Shown: positions 48,501 through 61,600 of the stretch, piece after piece
Numbering within the stretch: the first letter of the stretch is position 1
Layout of the letters: every line of letters starts with the position of its first letter
NCBI RefSeq assembly: GCF_024171945.1
Contig: NZ_JAMTCR010000002.1
Location: 2,170,001-2,234,000 of the forward strand
Direction: 5' to 3'
Length of the DNA stretch: 64,000 bases
DNA from: Actinokineospora globicatena
Lineage (GTDB): Bacteria; Actinomycetota; Actinomycetes; Mycobacteriales; Pseudonocardiaceae
Notes under the pieces: generated by a model
Told to the model about the DNA's origin: nothing
What the model saw: only the letters and a program-made list of their open reading frames with translations
The model's database searches: none
Program-made: the position numbers and the translations under genes

Positions 48501-51500
48501 GTGGAGGCGCACGGCACGGGGACCGTTCTCGGCGACCCGATCGAGGCGCAGGCGCTGCTCGCGACCTACGGGCAGGGGCGGGACCGGCCGCTGTGGCTGG
48601 GTTCGCTGAAGTCCAACATCGGGCACTCGCAGGCGGCCGCCGGTGTCGGTGGCGTGATCAAGATGGTGCAGGCCATGCGGCACGGGGTGTTGCCGCCCAC
48701 CTTGCACGTCGATGAGCCGTCGTCGCATGTGGACTGGACCTCGGGCGCCGTCGAACTGCTGACCTCGCCGGTGCCTTGGGAGAACGGCGACCGCCCGCGC
48801 CGCGCGGCTGTGTCGTCGTTCGGTGTGAGCGGTACCAACGCGCACACGGTGCTGGAGGAGTACCGGGCGCCGTTGGCGGAAGGTTCAGCCGCTTCTGTGC
48901 CTTGGGTGCTGTCGGCGACCTCCGCCGATGCGTTGCGCGCTCTGGCGAAGTCATTGTCTACTGTGGATGAACTGCCTGGCGACGTGGCGTGGACGCTGGC
49001 CACCGGTCGAGCTGACCTGGACCGCCGGGCTGTGGTGCTGGACCAGGCCGGTCTGGGTGCCGTCGCCGATGGGACGGCGGGGACGATCACCGGGGTCGCC
49101 GGGCGCGGCGGCGTCACGTTCGTGTTCCCCGGGCAGGGCTCGCAGTGGGCCGGGATGGCCGTCGGGCTGCTGTACTCGCCGGTGTTCGCGCGGGCGATCG
49201 ACGAGTGCGCCGAGGCGTTGGCGCCGTTCGTGGACTGGTCGCTGCGCGAGGCGCTCACCGGCCGGGACCTGGACCGGGTCGACGTCGTGCAGCCCACGCT
49301 GTGGGCGGTCATGGTGTCGCTCGCGGCGCTGTGGCGCTCCGCCGGGGTCGAACCGGCCGCGGTCGTCGGGCACTCTCAGGGCGAGATCGCGGCCGCGGTA
49401 GTCGCGGGGGCCTTGAGTCTCGCGGATGGTGCGCGCGTTGTGGCGCTGCGCAGCCGGGCGATCGCGGAGGAGTTGCACGGCGGCGGGATGGTGTCGCTCG
49501 CGGTGTCCATGGCCGACGCCGCGGAACTGATCTCCGGGTTGCCGCTGTCGGTGGCGGCGGTCAACGGGCCGCTGTCGACCGTGGTCTCGGGTGACCCGGA
49601 CGCGGTGGAGAAGCTGCTGGTCACGTGTGAGGAGCGAGGCCTGCGGGCGCGCCGGATCCCGGTCGACTACGCCTCGCACTCCGCCCACGTCGAGCGCATC
49701 GAGCAGCGGCTCTTGTGGGACCTGGCGCCGGTGGCACCGCAGGTCGGCGCGCTGCCGTTCTACTCGGCCGTCACGGGTGACCGGATCACGACCGACCGGA
49801 TGGACGCCCGCTACTGGTACGACAACCTGCGCGAGACTGTGCGGTTCGAGGACGCCACCCGCGCGCTGCTGCGTGACGGGAACAGCCTCTTAGTCGAGAT
49901 CAGCGCGCACCCCGTGCTGGTTACCGGGCTGCAGGAGACGCTCGATGGACGGTCCGGGGCAGTGCTAGGGACGCTGCGACGCGACGAAGGTGGCCTGGAG
50001 CGATGGTGGACCGCGCTCGCTGAGGCGTGGGTCGTGGGTGTCCCGGTCGACTGGTCTTCGGTGCTACCGCGCGGGCGGTTCGTCGAGCTGCCGACCTACC
50101 CGTTCCAGCGCGCTCGGTTCTGGCCGGATGTGGTTCACCTACCTGGCGATGTCACCGCTGTCGGACTCGGTTTTGCCGGGCACCCGCTCTTAGGTGCGAC
50201 CGTGTCGGTAGCCGGGACGGACGATGTTGTGCTCACCGGTCGGTTGTCGACGGCGACACACCCGTGGCTGGCCGATCACGCCGTGCTGGGGACGGTGTTG
50301 CTGCCCGGATCCGCGTTCGTCGAGCTGGCCTTGCACGCTGGAGCGCAGGTAGGGCTGCCTTCGCTGGCTGAGCTGACTATCGAGGCGCCTCTTGTCGTCG
50401 GTGATGAGGGTGTCTCGGTGCAGGTCGTGGCCTCTAGCGCCGCTGTCGCTGTCTACTCGCGGTCGGGGGAGACCTGGGTCAGGCACGCCTCTGGGACGCT
50501 GACAGCCGATACGACTGCGGGCGCTCGGCTGGACGTCTGGCCCCCATCGGCCGCTCCTGTGCCGGTAGGTGACTTCTACGCGGCCGCCGCTGACGCGGGC
50601 TATGGGTATGGCCCCGCGTTCCAGGGCTTGCGCGCGTTGTGGCGCGGCGACGACGAGGTCTACGCGGAGATCGCTGGGCCTGCCGGTGACGGTTTCGGCC
50701 TGCACCCCGCGCTGCTAGATGCCGCGTTGCACGGGATCGGCGCACTGCGGGACGACGAGGGCGTGCGGCTGCCGTTCGCGTGGACCGGGGTGGCGCTCCA
50801 TGCCGAGGGGGCCTCAACGCTGCGGGTCCGGCTTAGCGGTACCGACTCCGTGCGGCTCGACATCGCCGACGGCACGGGCGCTCCGGTGGCCACCGTGGAC
50901 GGTCTGGTGCTCCGCCCGTTGACCGCCGATCAGCTGGGAGCCCGGCCGTCAGATCTGCTCTATGCGATCGACTGGGTGCCTGCCACTCCGGGACCGGTGC
51001 CCGCGCAGTGGGCCGTCGTAGGACCGGACCCGGATGGCGCTGCCGAGCACCTAGCGGCCGTGGTGCCCTCGGTCGACTGGCACATAGACCTCGCCGCGCT
51101 GGCGGAGGCCGTGGACGCCGGGATGCCGGTGCCGGAGGTCGTGGTGGTGACCGCCGCTGGCGTCGACGACCTCTTGGGCGCGCTGCAGGCGTTCGTGGTG
51201 GACGAGCGGTTCCAGGACGCCAAGGCCGTCGTGCTCGGGTCCGGCGCGCAACGTGGGCTGGTCCGGTCCGCGGCCGCGGAGAACCCGGGGCGGTTCGTGC
51301 TGGTCGACGGCGTGGAGGGGCTGTCGGCGTTGCCAGACGAGCCGGAGGTGTCTCTGCGATCGGGGACGCCGTTCGTGCCCCGGTTGGTGCGGGCGACCGG
51401 ATTCGCACGGGTCCTCGACGGCACGGTGTTGATCACCGGCGGGACCGGTGGGCTGGGTGCGCTGGTGGCCAGGCACCTCGCCGAGCGCCACCGGGTCGAG

Positions 51501-52613
51501 CGGCTGGTGCTGCTGAGCAGGCGTGGACTCGCAGCCCCTGGTGCTACCGAGCTGGTGGCTGAGCTAGGGGTACCTGTTGAGGTCATCGCGTGCGACGCGG
51601 CGGACAAGGTAGCCCTGACTGAGGCACTGAGTGGGCGCACGGTCGATGTCGTAGTGCACGCCGCCGGTGTTCTCGACGACGGTGTTCTTGCGTCGTTGAC
51701 GCCGGAGCGGCTGGCGGCGGTGATGCGGCCGAAGGCGGACGCGGCGGCCAATCTGGACGAGCTGCTCGGCGACGCGGAGTTCGTCTACTTCTCCTCGGGC
51801 GCGGCCACTTTCGGTACGCCTGGGCAGGCCAACTACGCGGCCGCCAACTCTTACCTGGACGACCTGGCCGCACGTCGCCGTGAGCGCGGGCAGTCAGCGG
51901 TCTCTATAGCGTGGGGCTTGTGGGCGCGCGAGACGGGGATGACCTCTAGCGCTGACCGGTCCGGCCCTGCCCTGTCCGACAGCGAAGGGCTCGCGCTGTT
52001 CGACGCGGCGCTAGGTGCGGACCGGGCACACGTGATCGCCGCGCGGATAGACCTACCGGGCCTGCGCGCACGAGGACACGTGCCGCCGCTGCTGCGTGGG
52101 CTAGTGCCTACCGTCGCTCGGCGGGAGCAGGACCTCACTACCCGGCTCGCGGGTAAGGGCGCTGCGGAGCAGGGGGAGATCCTGCTCGGTCTTGTCCGCG
52201 ACCACGCCGCCGCCGTACTCGGCCACGCCACCGGTGACGCTGTCTCGCCTGATCGCGGGTTCACCGAGATGGGCTTCAGCTCGCTGACCGCCATCGAGCT
52301 ACGCAACCACCTCGCGTCAGTCACCGACCTGCGGTTGCCGACAACGCTGGTCTTCGACTACCCGACCCCGACCAAACTCGCTGACTACCTGCTCGACCGC
52401 GTAGGCGTCGTGGACACCCCACCGCTGCTCGCCCGGCTCGACCACATCGAGGCAGACCTAGCCAGCGCCGATGACGACATCCGGTCCAGGGCTGTTGCCC
52501 GACTGCACGCGCTGGTAGCCCGCTACGACAGCGGCCCCGCGGTGGCGTCATCGCTCGCTGAGGCGTCCGACGACGAGATGTTCGCCTTCATCGACAACGA
52601 ACTGGGGGCGTGA
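42576..52613 (+). CDS. Modular type I polyketide synthase, modules J-K
   Basis: Fourth visible subunit, two dehydrating modules, 3345 residues. Start ATG 42576 is chosen because the docking coil ([24 protein letters not shown]) follows at the usual distance; no strong RBS precedes it. Approximate domains: docking 1-40; KS 41-466, AT 559-889, DH 894-1172, KR to 1500, ACP 1566-1650; KS 1671-2096, AT 2182-2519, DH 2522-2790, KR to 3130, ACP 3193-3276; docking to 3345 (FIDNELGA). The ATs are malonyl then methylmalonyl. Together the modules should install a methyl-branched conjugated diene. TTA codons at 42648, 49890 and 50190 may make translation depend on the rare leucine tRNA (bldA). Odd: the second ACP reads GFSSL. 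The stop codon overlaps the gene 5 start. Confidence 0.97.
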   Translation: MSDNGAGSAAERKLRDYLGRVIAELHDTRGRLRAAESAELEPVAIVAMSCHLPGGVSSPEELWRMLVDGGDGITSFPTDRGWVGDALTHPDGHTSVASAQGGFLHDAGMFDPGFFGINPREALAMDPQQRLVLEGAWEVVERAGIHPKSLRGSQTGVFVGTNGQGYGAGMQAGMAGSEGYLLTGGATSVVSGRIAYTLGLEGPAVTVDTACSSSLTALHLASQALRSGDCTLALVGGVTVMPHPTGFHEFNRQRGLSSDGRCKAFSAAADGMGMAEGAAMILVEKLSDTVRNGHPVLAVVRGSAVNQDGASNGLTAPNGPSQQRVIRAALANARLSPEDVDAIEAHGTGTALGDPIEAQALLATYGQDREQPLWLGSLKSNIGHTQAAAGVASIIKMVLALRHELLPRTLHATEPTPHVDWSSGSVSLLTEAQPWPAGERVRRIGVSSFGISGTNAHVIVEEAPVAEVTARDLVAPPLVPLLVSGRTAAALTAQAEQLSNLDDPLVDLGLSLATSRQSFEHRAVVLANDRESAVAAMAAVVSGDSHPDVVRGVVEPGMTAVLFTGQGAQVAGMGRELHETYPVYAQAFDAIVERIGLPLHDLVFGESGELDRTDNAQAGLFAVEVATFRLLESWGLRPDLLVGHSIGEVAAAHVAGVLSLDDACALVAARGRLMAALPEGGAMLAVEASEAELAAEFPGGLPDGVDLAAVNSDRSLVVSGDRRTVELLDRRFVEQSRRVKRLAVSHAFHSHLVEPMLAEFAEVLAGLTFSAPVVPLVSTVELDVDVATPEYWVRQVRATVRFHAAATRLRERGVTRFVEVGPDGVLSALVGTGAVAVQRAGRPGVESLVRGLSRLHVAGIDLDWAGIFAPWDGRLVPLPTYAFQRQRYWPALNAAGDVTAAGLGGADHPLLGAMVSLAGSDGLLLTGRLSSSTEDWLAQHRVHGSALLPGTAFVDLALRAGEQVGCPVVDELTLSTPLVVPERGALQLQVEVGAPTADGTRPIAVHSRPDDGEWTQHATGVLAPTRAGGVSLDEWPPVGAEPVDITGFYDAVQAAGLDYGPLFQGLRAAWRLGGEVFAEVELDGDGERFGVHPALLDAALHAIAVGGLLDGTDVRLPFSWSGVALHAVGATALRVRVSPAGADAVALVAADATGAPVVTVDSLVLRPAVLADAGAAPRDTLFRVDWVPLDGGELVPWTLVTELSEVDESTPVVAVRVDEEDISAATKRALSLVQVWLADPRFAESRLVVLTGKISHPAAAAVWGLVQAAQTEHPGRFVLAEAASAFAGLDTDELRFAVRDGVVLVPRLARVQRASEPEPIDGTVVITGGTGTLGAIVARHLVVKHGVRNLLLLSRRGPLATTDLADLDADIEIVACDVADFGQLRDVLSGRDIGLVVHAAGSTDDALVDSLTDERIDPVLAKAHAALYLDALVDDGVPMVLFSSAAATFGAAGQANYAAANAVLDAVARRRPNAVSVAWGLWEEASGITGRLDDVERARVTRAGAALTTTEGLALFDAALAGTEPNLVALRLDLPTQLDGVVPPLLRGLVRGRARRAEAAPTAGLGARLAALGEAERSRTLLGVVRAEVAAVLGHGAVELVEPTSSFKDLGFDSLTAVELRNQLGAATGLRLPATLVFDHPSPRALVDFLLPKLLGAAGPVVRATAARAADEPIAIVAMSCRYPGGVDSPEALWRLVSTGGDAITPFPTNRGWDTDGLYDPDPESAGKSYVVEGGFVHDADTFDPSLFGISPREALAMDPQQRLMLEASWEVFERAGIDPTSVRGSKTGVFAGLMYHDYAATMPVLPEGVEGYLGTGTSGSVLAGRVSYTFGLEGPAMTIDTACSSSLVALHLAAQALRSGECDMALAGGVTVLSTPAVFIDFSRQRGLAFDGRCKSFASAADGTGWSEGIGLLLVERLSDAVKHGHPVLAVVRGSAVNQDGASNGLTAPNGPSQERVIRQAVANAGLQLSDVDAVEAHGTGTVLGDPIEAQALLATYGQGRDRPLWLGSLKSNIGHSQAAAGVGGVIKMVQAMRHGVLPPTLHVDEPSSHVDWTSGAVELLTSPVPWENGDRPRRAAVSSFGVSGTNAHTVLEEYRAPLAEGSAASVPWVLSATSADALRALAKSLSTVDELPGDVAWTLATGRADLDRRAVVLDQAGLGAVADGTAGTITGVAGRGGVTFVFPGQGSQWAGMAVGLLYSPVFARAIDECAEALAPFVDWSLREALTGRDLDRVDVVQPTLWAVMVSLAALWRSAGVEPAAVVGHSQGEIAAAVVAGALSLADGARVVALRSRAIAEELHGGGMVSLAVSMADAAELISGLPLSVAAVNGPLSTVVSGDPDAVEKLLVTCEERGLRARRIPVDYASHSAHVERIEQRLLWDLAPVAPQVGALPFYSAVTGDRITTDRMDARYWYDNLRETVRFEDATRALLRDGNSLLVEISAHPVLVTGLQETLDGRSGAVLGTLRRDEGGLERWWTALAEAWVVGVPVDWSSVLPRGRFVELPTYPFQRARFWPDVVHLPGDVTAVGLGFAGHPLLGATVSVAGTDDVVLTGRLSTATHPWLADHAVLGTVLLPGSAFVELALHAGAQVGLPSLAELTIEAPLVVGDEGVSVQVVASSAAVAVYSRSGETWVRHASGTLTADTTAGARLDVWPPSAAPVPVGDFYAAAADAGYGYGPAFQGLRALWRGDDEVYAEIAGPAGDGFGLHPALLDAALHGIGALRDDEGVRLPFAWTGVALHAEGASTLRVRLSGTDSVRLDIADGTGAPVATVDGLVLRPLTADQLGARPSDLLYAIDWVPATPGPVPAQWAVVGPDPDGAAEHLAAVVPSVDWHIDLAALAEAVDAGMPVPEVVVVTAAGVDDLLGALQAFVVDERFQDAKAVVLGSGAQRGLVRSAAAENPGRFVLVDGVEGLSALPDEPEVSLRSGTPFVPRLVRATGFARVLDGTVLITGGTGGLGALVARHLAERHRVERLVLLSRRGLAAPGATELVAELGVPVEVIACDAADKVALTEALSGRTVDVVVHAAGVLDDGVLASLTPERLAAVMRPKADAAANLDELLGDAEFVYFSSGAATFGTPGQANYAAANSYLDDLAARRRERGQSAVSIAWGLWARETGMTSSADRSGPALSDSEGLALFDAALGADRAHVIAARIDLPGLRARGHVPPLLRGLVPTVARREQDLTTRLAGKGAAEQGEILLGLVRDHAAAVLGHATGDAVSPDRGFTEMGFSSLTAIELRNHLASVTDLRLPTTLVFDYPTPTKLADYLLDRVGVVDTPPLLARLDHIEADLASADDDIRSRAVARLHALVARYDSGPAVASSLAEASDDEMFAFIDNELGA
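42696..47530 (+). other. Module J: KS-AT(malonyl)-DH-KR(B)-ACP
   Basis: Adds malonyl and leaves a double bond. KS 42696-43970 has Cys 43206, HGTGT and NIGHT; its middle is unusual ([18 protein letters not shown] rather than [18 protein letters not shown]) and GISPREA reads GINPREA. AT 44250-45240 has GHSIGE (Ser 44508) and HAFHS 44811-44825. DH 45255-46090 has intact HxxxGxxxxP (His 45393) and Asp 45864. KR 46540-47060 has GGTGTLG, TDD at the LDD position and NY (Tyr 46944), so B-type, as expected before a DH that makes a trans alkene. ACP Ser is 47415 in GFDSL. There is no ER. Confidence 0.92.
44706..44795 (+). repeat. AT-rich intra-AT stretch, copy 6 (module J)
   Basis: In gene 4, encoding [18 protein letters not shown]. 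It is close to copies 1, 2 and 4 along its whole length and retains the TTGTTGAACAA palindrome. Confidence 0.85.
47586..52405 (+). other. Module K: KS-AT(methylmalonyl)-DH-KR(B1)-ACP(variant)
   Basis: Adds methylmalonyl and leaves a methyl-substituted double bond. KS 47586-48860 has Cys 48105, HGTGT and NIGHS. AT 49119-50130 has GHSQGE (Ser 49374) and YASHS 49668-49682. DH 50140-50940 has intact HxxxGxxxxP (His 50277) and Asp 50718. KR 51420-51960 has GGTGGLG, LDD and TPGQANY (Tyr 51834), so B1. The ACP (52150-52400) has Ser 52281 but the preceding Asp is Ser (GFSSL). TTA codons at 49890 (AT) and 50190 (DH). Confidence 0.92.
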
Positions 52614-55600
52614 TGACCTCCAGCGGGAGCACGGAGGCCAAGCTCCGCGACTACCTCAAGCGCGTCACCACCGACCTGACCCAGACCCGGCAGCGGTTGA
52701 ACCAGGTCGAGCGCGAGCCGATCGCCATCGTCGGCATGGCCTGCCGGTACCCGGGCGGCGTCGACAGCCCGGACGCGCTGTGGGCGCTGGTCCGCGACGG
52801 GGTCGACGCGATCGGGGGGTTCCCCGACGACCGCGGGTGGGACCTGACGCCGTTCGAGCAGGCCACGGTGGCGTTCACCAGGGAAGGCGGCTTCCTCGAC
52901 GGTGTCGCCGACTTCGACCCGTCGCTGTTCGGGATCTCGCCCAACGAGGCGCTCGGGATGGACCCGCAGCAGCGCTTGGTGCTGGAGACGTCGTGGGAGG
53001 CCATCGAGCGGGCCGGTGTCGACCCGCTCTCGTTGCGCGGCAGCCGTACCGGCGTGTTCACCGGCGTCATGTACCACGAGTACTCGGCGCGACCGCTGGA
53101 CATCCCGCCGGGCGTAGAGGGGTTCCTAGGCACCGGTAGCGCTGGCAGCGTGGTCTCGGGCCGCGTCGCCTACGCGCTCGGTCTTGAAGGGCCAGCGGTT
53201 AGCGTCGACACTGCCTGTTCCAGCAGCTTGGTGGCGATGCACCTCGCCGCGCAGGCCCTGCGCAACGGGGAATGCTCACTCGCCTTGGCAGGCGGGGTGT
53301 CCGTGATGGTCACCCCGAACACGTTCGTTGACTTCGGCATGTCCGGTGGCCTTGCCTCCGACGGTCGGTGCAAGTCGTTCTCCGACTCCGCTGACGGCGC
53401 CGGGTGGGCCGAGGGCGTCGGCGTGCTCTTACTCGCCCGGCTCTCCGACGCTGAACGGGACGGGCTCCCCGTACTTGCCGTCTTACGCGGCAGCGCGGTC
53501 AACTCCGATGGCGCCTCTAGTGGACTCACCGTCCCTAACGGGCCCTCGCAACAACGGGTCATCCGGGCCGCGTTGGCGAACGCGCGGTTGAACACCTCTG
53601 ACATCGACGCCGTAGAGGCCCACGGCACCGGTACCTCGCTCGGTGACCCCATCGAGGCGCAGGCCCTCCTCGCGACCTACGGCCAAGACCGCGACGAACC
53701 GCTGTGGCTCGGGTCGCTCAAGTCCAACATCGGCCACGCCCAGTCCGCCGCCGGGGTCGCGGGCGTCATCAAGATGGTGATGGCCCTGCGGCACGACCTG
53801 CTGCCGCGCACCCTGCACGCCGAGACCGCCACCTCGCACGTCGACTGGTCCGCGGGCAACGTCCACCTGCTCACCGAGCCGCGGCCCTGGCCACGCACCG
53901 AGGACCCGCGCCGGGCGGGCATCTCGTCGTTCGGGGTCAGCGGCACCAACGCCCACGTGATCATCGAGGAGTACCGGGCCGAGGTCGCCACGCGGCCGCA
54001 GGGGACGGCGCCGGTAGTCCTACCGTGGGTGATCTCGGGTAAGACGGCCGAGGCGCTGCGGGGACAGGCCGCTCGACTTCTCGACCACGCGCAGACAGCA
54101 CAGCCGGTCGACATCGCTCGTTCGCTCGTTGAGTCGCGTGCGGTGCTAGATCACCGGGCTGTTGTGCTCGGGGGGTCGGCTGAGGAGTTCGCCAGCGGTC
54201 TTACCGGACTCGCCGAGGGCCGCGAAGTGCCCGGTGTTGTGGTCCGGACCGGGGACATAGGCCAGGGCGGGGTCGTGTTCGTCTTCCCCGGGCAGGGTTC
54301 GCAGTGGTCGGGGATGGTCACCTCGCTGCTTGCGACCGAACCGGTGTTCGCGGCCAGGATCTCGGAGTGCGCCGCCGCGCTCGCGCCGCACGTCGACTGG
54401 TCGCTGGAAGACGTGCTGCGCGGGGATGACGACCTCGCGCGGGTCGACGTGGTGCAGCCGGTGCTGTGGGCCGTGATGGTGTCGCTGGCCGAGCTGTGGC
54501 GGTCGGCGGGGGTCGTGCCCGCCGCCGTCGTCGGGCACTCGCAGGGCGAGATCGCGGCGGCCGTGGTGGCGGGCGGGCTCTCACTCGAGGACGGCGCGCG
54601 GGTGGTCGCGCTGCGCAGCCGCGCGATCGCCGCCGGGCTCAGCGGGGGCGGGATGGTCTCCCTCGCCCTGCCCGAGGCGGACACCGCCGAACTCGTTGGC
54701 CGCTGGTCGGGTATCAGCGTCGCGGCGGTGAACGGTCCGACATCCACTGTGGTCTCCGGTGACGCGGTAGCGCTGGACGAACTGGTCGCGCACTGCGAGT
54801 CCGCTGACATCCGCGCACGGCGGGTCCCTGTCGACTACGCGTCGCACTCCCCACACGTCGACTCGCTCCGCGACCGCCTCTTAGCTGACCTCGCCGGCAT
54901 CCGGCCGCGCACTGGCAGCATCCCGTTCCACTCCGCAGTCACCGCCGCGCGCCTTGACACAGGGGCTCTTGACGCGGCCTATTGGTTCACCAATCTGCGT
55001 GAGCCCGTTCGGTTCGAGGCAGCCGTAAGAGGGCTTCTCGAATCAGGTCGATCCTTGTTCATAGAGGTCAGCCCGCATCCGGTGCTCACCTACGGCCTGA
55101 ACGAGACCGTCGCCGACACCGGCACCTCCGCCGCGGTCCTCGCCACTCTCCGCCGCACCGAAGGCGACACCCGCCGCTGGCTTACCGCACTCGCCGAAGC
55201 CCACGTCCACGGTGTTGCCGTCGACTGGTCCACGCTCACTGAGCCCTGGGGTGGAGCGCGCGTCGAACTGCCGACCTACGCGTTTCAGCGCAAGCGCTAC
55301 TGGCTCAACACCCTCCACACCACCACCGTTCCCGCCGCTGACAGTTGGCGCTACGAACTCGCGTGGCGTCCCGTCACGCTTACCGGCTCCGCCCCCAGCG
55401 CACCCTGGGCCGTAGTAACCAGAGGCGAGAACCCTCTAGCTGTCCGCATTGCCGCGCACCTCGGTGCCACCGTGGTCGACATCGACGCCGTGGACACCCT
55501 TGCCCTATCCCGGCCAGGCGGGGTCTTGTCCCTCTTGGCGCTAGAGGAAGACGCGACGGCTGAGCACCCGGCGGTGCCGCAGGGTTTCGCGGACACGATC

Positions 55601-58600
55601 AGGCTTATCCACTTTATGCACGCGGCAAAGCTCCAGGTGCCACTGTGGTGCGCGACGGTGGATGTGGTGGCTCACCCGGTGCAGGCCCTGGTGACCGGGC
55701 TCGGCCGAGTCGCCGCACACGAGTACCCGTGGTGGGGCGGGCTGGTCGAACTCCCCGCCGACGTCGACGAGCGGGTGCTGGACGGCCTCAGGACGGCGCT
55801 GGGCCAGCGCGACGAGGACCAACTGCGGATAGGCCCCGACGGCGTCTCTGCGGCCCGTCTGCGGCGTGCGGAGCCACCAGCCACGCGTGGGCGGTGGTCG
55901 CCGTCCGGGACCGCGCTGATCACGGGCGGCACCGGGGCGCTCGGCACCCACCTCGCCCGCATGCTCGCCCGAGGCGGCGCCGAGCACCTGCTGCTGCTGA
56001 GCCGCCGCGGGCCCGCCGCGCCCGGGGCCGCTGACCTGGTGGCCGAGCTGGAAGGCCTCGGCGCCCGGGTCACCGTGCTCGCCTGCGACCCGGCGGACCG
56101 GGACGCGCTGGCCGCCGTCCTCGCCGAACACCCGCCGACCTCGGTGTTCCACGCGGCCGGGGTGGTCGACTCCAGCATTCTCGACTCGCTGACCCTGGAC
56201 CGGGTCGAGACCGCGTTGCGCGCCAAGGTCGCGACGGCGGTCAACCTGCACGAGCTGACCACCGACCTCGACGCGTTCGTCCTCTTCTCCTCCCTCGCCG
56301 GGGTGTTCGGCGCGGCGGGGGAGGGCAACTACGGCCCCGGTAACGCGTTCCTGGACGCCTTCGCCCACCATCGGCGCTCGCTAGGGTTACCGGCGACCTC
56401 TATCGCATGGGGGTCCTGGGACGGCGCCGGCATGGCGGAGGGTGCTATCGGCGACGCTATGACCCGCCACGGTGTCCCTCGCATGGCGCCAGACCTCGCG
56501 CTAGAAGCACTGCGCGCCGCTATCGACAACAACGACACGGCCATCGCCATCGCCGATATCCGGTGGGAGACCTTCGGCTGGTTCTTCACCGCGACCCGTC
56601 CCAGCCACCTGCTAGACGACCTCACCGGCGCCGACGACGCTCTAGAGCCCGACGAGGACCAGCCGCTGGCCGACCGACTCGCGCGAGTGTCGGCCGCCGA
56701 ACGCAACCGCACCTTGCTCGCCCTCGTCCGCGAGCAGGTGTCGCTGGTGCTGGGCTACGACTCCGGCAACGCCGTCGAACCCAACCGGGCGTTCGGCGAC
56801 CTGGGCCTGGCGTCGGCGGGCGCGGTCGAGCTGCGCAACCGGATCACCCTCGCCACCGGGCTGCGCGTGCCCGCCACGCTGGTGTTCGACCACCCGACCC
56901 CGGCCGCGCTGGCCCGGTTCCTCAGCTCCGAGATCACCGCCGCTCCCGTCGTCGTCCAGGCCGCGCCCGCGCCGTCGGCCGGTGCCGTTGGCGATGCGGA
57001 CGACCCGATCGTCATCGTCGGCATGAGTTGCCGGTTCCCCGGCGGGGTGCGCTCGCCCGAGGACCTGTGGGAGTTGGTCGTCAACGGGGTCGATGCCATG
57101 ACGCCGTTCCCGGATGACCGTGGCTGGGATCTAGCCGCGCTCTACCACCCTGATCCGGACAACCCTGGCACCACCTACGCCCGCGAAGGCGGCTTCGTCG
57201 ATGACGCCACTGCGTTCGACTCGGGCCTGTTCGGGATCTCCCCGCGCGAGGCGTTCGCGATGGACCCCCAGCAGCGGTTGTTGCTAGAGGCCACCTGGGA
57301 GCTGTTCGAGCGGGCGGGGATCGACCCGTTCTCGCTGCGCGGATCCCGAACCGCTGTCTACGCGGGCACCGGCGGTCAGGACTACATGAGCTTCCTGACC
57401 GCATCCGGCAGTGAGGGCTACCTCGCCACGGGAGGCTCGCCGAGTGTCGTCTCCGGCCGAGTCGCCTACACCTTCGGCCTGGAAGGCCCAGCTCTTACCG
57501 TCGACACTGCCTGTTCGAGCAGCCTGGTCGCACTCCACCTCGCCGTGCACGCTCTGGAACGCGGAGAGTGCGACCTTGCTGTCGTCGGTGGGGTGACGGT
57601 GTTGTCCGGCCCCGGCATCTTCACCGAGTTCAGCCGCCAGCGCGGTATGTCCACCACGAGCCGGTGCAGGTCCTTCGCGGCCTCCGCCGACGGCGCCGGG
57701 TGGGGTGAAGGTGTCGGCGTCCTCTTAGTCGAACGCCTCTCTGATGCTCGCCGCAACGGCCACGATGTTCTCGCTGTAGTCCGTGGCACGGCCATCAACT
57801 CCGATGGCGCCTCGAATGGCCTGACCGCGCCCAACGGCCCCGCGCAACAACGCGTCATCCGCGCCGCGCTCGACTCGGCCGCACTTACCCCTGCCGATGT
57901 CGACGCCGTTGAGGCACACGGCACCGGTACGGCGCTAGGAGACCCGATCGAGGCGCAGGCGCTGCTCTCGATCTACGGCCAGAACCGTGATGAACCGCTG
58001 TGGCTCGGCTCGGTGAAGTCCAACATCGGGCACACGCAGGCCGCCGCGGGCGTCGCGGGCGTGATCAAGGCCGTCATGGCACTGCGGCACGGCGTCTTAC
58101 CCGCGACTTTGCACGTGGACGCGCCCACTCCGCACGTCGACTGGACCGCTGGCGCTGTCTCGCTCCTCACCGACCAGCGCCCCTGGCCCGCGGTGACCCG
58201 CCCTCGTCGGATGGCCGTGTCGTCGTTCGGAATCAGTGGCACCAACGCGCACACGATCCTGGAGCAGGCACCGCTACCTGATCCGCTGACGCCAGCGTCC
58301 CCTGCGCCCGAATTGCCGTTGCCGCTGTTGTACTCAGGTAACACTGCCGACGCGTTGGAGCGTCAGGTCGACGCTGTGTCTCTTGTGGATGCTGCCGAGG
58401 CTGACGTGGCGTGGTCGTTGGCGGCTACGCGCGCGGACCTGGGGCACCGCGCGGTTGTCGTAGGTGGGAAACGCGTCCAGGATGTGGTCGCGCACGGCGA
58501 GCTGGCGTTGCTCTTCACGGGTCAGGGCTCGCAGCGCGTGGGCATGGGCGCCGAGCTGTACGCGGCGTTCCCGGTGTTCGCGGAGGCCTTCGACGCGGTG

Positions 58601-61600
58601 GCCGCGCGGGTCGACCTGGAACGACCCTTGCGTGAAGCTGTTGGCGACGAGGACGTCAACCAGACTGTCTATACGCAGGCAGGGCTGTTCGCGTTGCAGG
58701 TCGCGCTGTTCCGACTCGTCGAGTCCTGGGGAGTCGTGCCCGATGTGCTGGTCGGCCACTCCATTGGCGAGTTGGCCGCCGCGCACGTCGCTGGTGTCTT
58801 ATCGCTAGACGACGCGTGCGCGTTGGTGTCCGCACGCGGGAGGCTGATGCAGGCGCTGCCCGAGGGCGGCGCGATGCTCGCGGTAGAGGCCACCGAGGCC
58901 GAACTGGAGCTGGGTGCAGGGGTAGACCTCGCGGCCGTCAACGGTCCGCGTTCGGTTGTGGTGTCGGGGGACGCGGCTGCTGTGGGGGAGCACGCGGCTC
59001 GGTGGAGCGAAGAGGGGCGACGGGTCAAGCGGCTCACGGTGTCGCACGCCTTCCACTCCCACCGCATGGAACCGATGCTGGAGGAGTTCGCGCGGGTCGC
59101 CAACGGGTTGACCTACCGCGCTCCGGAGATCCCGATCGTCACGACAGCCCCGGGTGCGGTCGATGGCGCTGACTACTGGGTCCGCCAGGTTCGCGAACCC
59201 GTCCGGTTCGCCGACGCGGTCGCGTCCCTCACCGGCGTCACCACGGCACTCGAACTCGGCCCGGACGGTGTGCTCAGCGCGCTCGCCCAGCACATCGTGG
59301 CCGTCCCCACGCTCCGGCCTGGACAGGACGAGCCCACGACGCTCGTGTCCGCGCTCGCCCGCCTCCACACCCGTGGTGTCCGGGTGGACTGGCAGGCCTA
59401 CCTGCGGCCATGGGGTGCACGCCGGGTCTCACTGCCGACCTACCCCTTCGCGCGTGACCGCTACTGGCCTGACCCTGCGCCCGAGCCATGGTTCTACCGC
59501 GTCGAGTGGCAGGAACTGTCCACCGCGCCCACCCGGCTGTCGGGTCGATGGCACGTCTCCGGATCCGACGAGATCGCCTCGACGCTCCAGCAGGCCGGGG
59601 CGACCCTGGCCACGGACGACGCCGACGACTTGGACGGCGTCGTCGCGTTCGTGTCCTCGGCCGCTGACGTCCTCGCTGCGCTCCGCTTCGACGCCCCGGT
59701 GTGGTGCGTCACCCTCAGCGGCGTCTCCGTCTCTGATGAGCCGCTTGAGCCCCGCAGCGCCGCTGCCTGGGGCGTCGGTCGCGTCGCTGCGCTGGAGGAC
59801 CCCGCCCGCTGGGGCGGGCTGATCGACATCACCGACCCGGCAGACCCAGGCCTGATCGCGGCCCTGCGATCAGGCGAGGACCAGGTAGCTGTGCGCTCCG
59901 GTCGCGCGTACGGCCGCCGCTTACGCCGTGCCGAGCGCCCGGCCGCCAGCACGGCGGCGCTGTCGACCGCCGTGCTGGCGGGCACGGTGCAAGAGGGCAC
60001 CGTGCTGGTCACGGGTGGAACGGGTGCGCTGGGCGGGCACGTCGCCAGGTGGTTGCGGGGCCGCGGGGCGGCCGAGGTGGTGCTGGTCAGCAGGCGCGGG
60101 CTGGACGCGCCGGGGGCTGCGGAGTTGGCGGAGGAGGTGGGCGCGCAGGTTGTGGCCTGCGATCTCACCGACCGCGCGGCGGTAGTGGAGCTTGTAAGGC
60201 GGTTCAAGGTCTCTGCTGTGGTCCACGCGGCTGGGGTACTTGATGACGGCCTCCTTGCCGGGTTGACGCCGGAGCGGTTGTCGGCGGTAGAGGCCGCCAA
60301 GTCCGGTTCGGCGGAGTTGCTGGATGAGCTGATTCCCGCAGATGCGGTATTCGTCGCCTTCACCTCTCTGGCTGGTGTGCTCGGTAGTCCTGGGCAGGGC
60401 GCTTACGCCGCCGCGAACGCATACGTTGACGCGCTCGTGGAGCGCAGGAGGCTAAGAGGCTCTCCCGCGTTGTCCTTGGCATGGGGAGCCTGGGCTGGTG
60501 AGGGGATGGCCGCAGCTGTGGCCGACCGCCTTGTCCGGACCGGGATGCGCCCCATGGCCGTCCCACGCGCGGTCAAGGCGTTGTCGGACGCGTGGGGGCA
60601 GCAGGGTTCGCTCGTCATCGCGGATATCGACTGGGATCTCCTCGGGCCGGGATTCACCTCGGCCCGACCGAGCCCGCTGCTCTCCGACCTCGTCCACAAG
60701 GCCCCCAACCAGCCACAGCAGCAACCGCCCAGCCGTGTCCGCGGGGACCTGGCCGCGGTTGTCATCGAACTGGCCGCGTCCGTGCTCGGGCACGCCGACA
60801 CCAGCGCTATCGAGGCGGGACGCCCATTCCGCGACCTGGGGTTCGACTCGTTGACCGCCCTGGAACTGCGCAACCTGCTCTCCACAGAGCTCGGTGTGCC
60901 GCTCCCCGCCGGTCTCGTCTTCGACCACCCCACCCCGGCGGAACTCGCCAAGCACCTGGCTGACCTGGCAGGTGGGGCTAACACCGTCGAGATCGTCGAT
61001 AGGCCCACCGAGCGCGGTGTGGTCGAACCGATCGCCATCGTCGGTATGAGCTGTCGGTTCCCCGGCGGCGTCGACAGCCCGGAAGCACTGTGGTCGCTGG
61101 TGCGCGACGGCGGCGACGCGATGGTCGACTTCCCGACCGATCGCGGCTGGGACCTGGACGCGCTCGGCGGTTCAGCCGCTCGCGTCGGCGGTTTCCTCAA
61201 TGACATCGCCGGGTTCGACGCTGGACTGTTTGGCATCTCCCCGCGCGAAGCCCTGGCCATGGACCCGCAGCAACGCCTCTTGCTGGAAGCGTCGTGGGAG
61301 GTGTTCGAGCGGGCAGGCATCAACCCGCTGTCGGTTCGTGACAGCGACATCGGCGTGTTCGCGGGCACCAACGGTCAGGACTACGCGACGCTGCTCCTCG
61401 GGTCCGACGCCGCTGTTGAGGGGCATCTAGGCACGGGCAACACCGCGAGCGTCCTCTCAGGACGGATCTCCTACGCGTTCGGTCTCCGTGGTCCCGCCAT
61501 CACTGTTGACACTGCCTGCTCCAGCAGCCTGGTAGCGATGCATCTGGCCGCTAGGGCACTACGGGATGGCGAGTGCTCAATGGCGTTGGCCGGAGGCATC

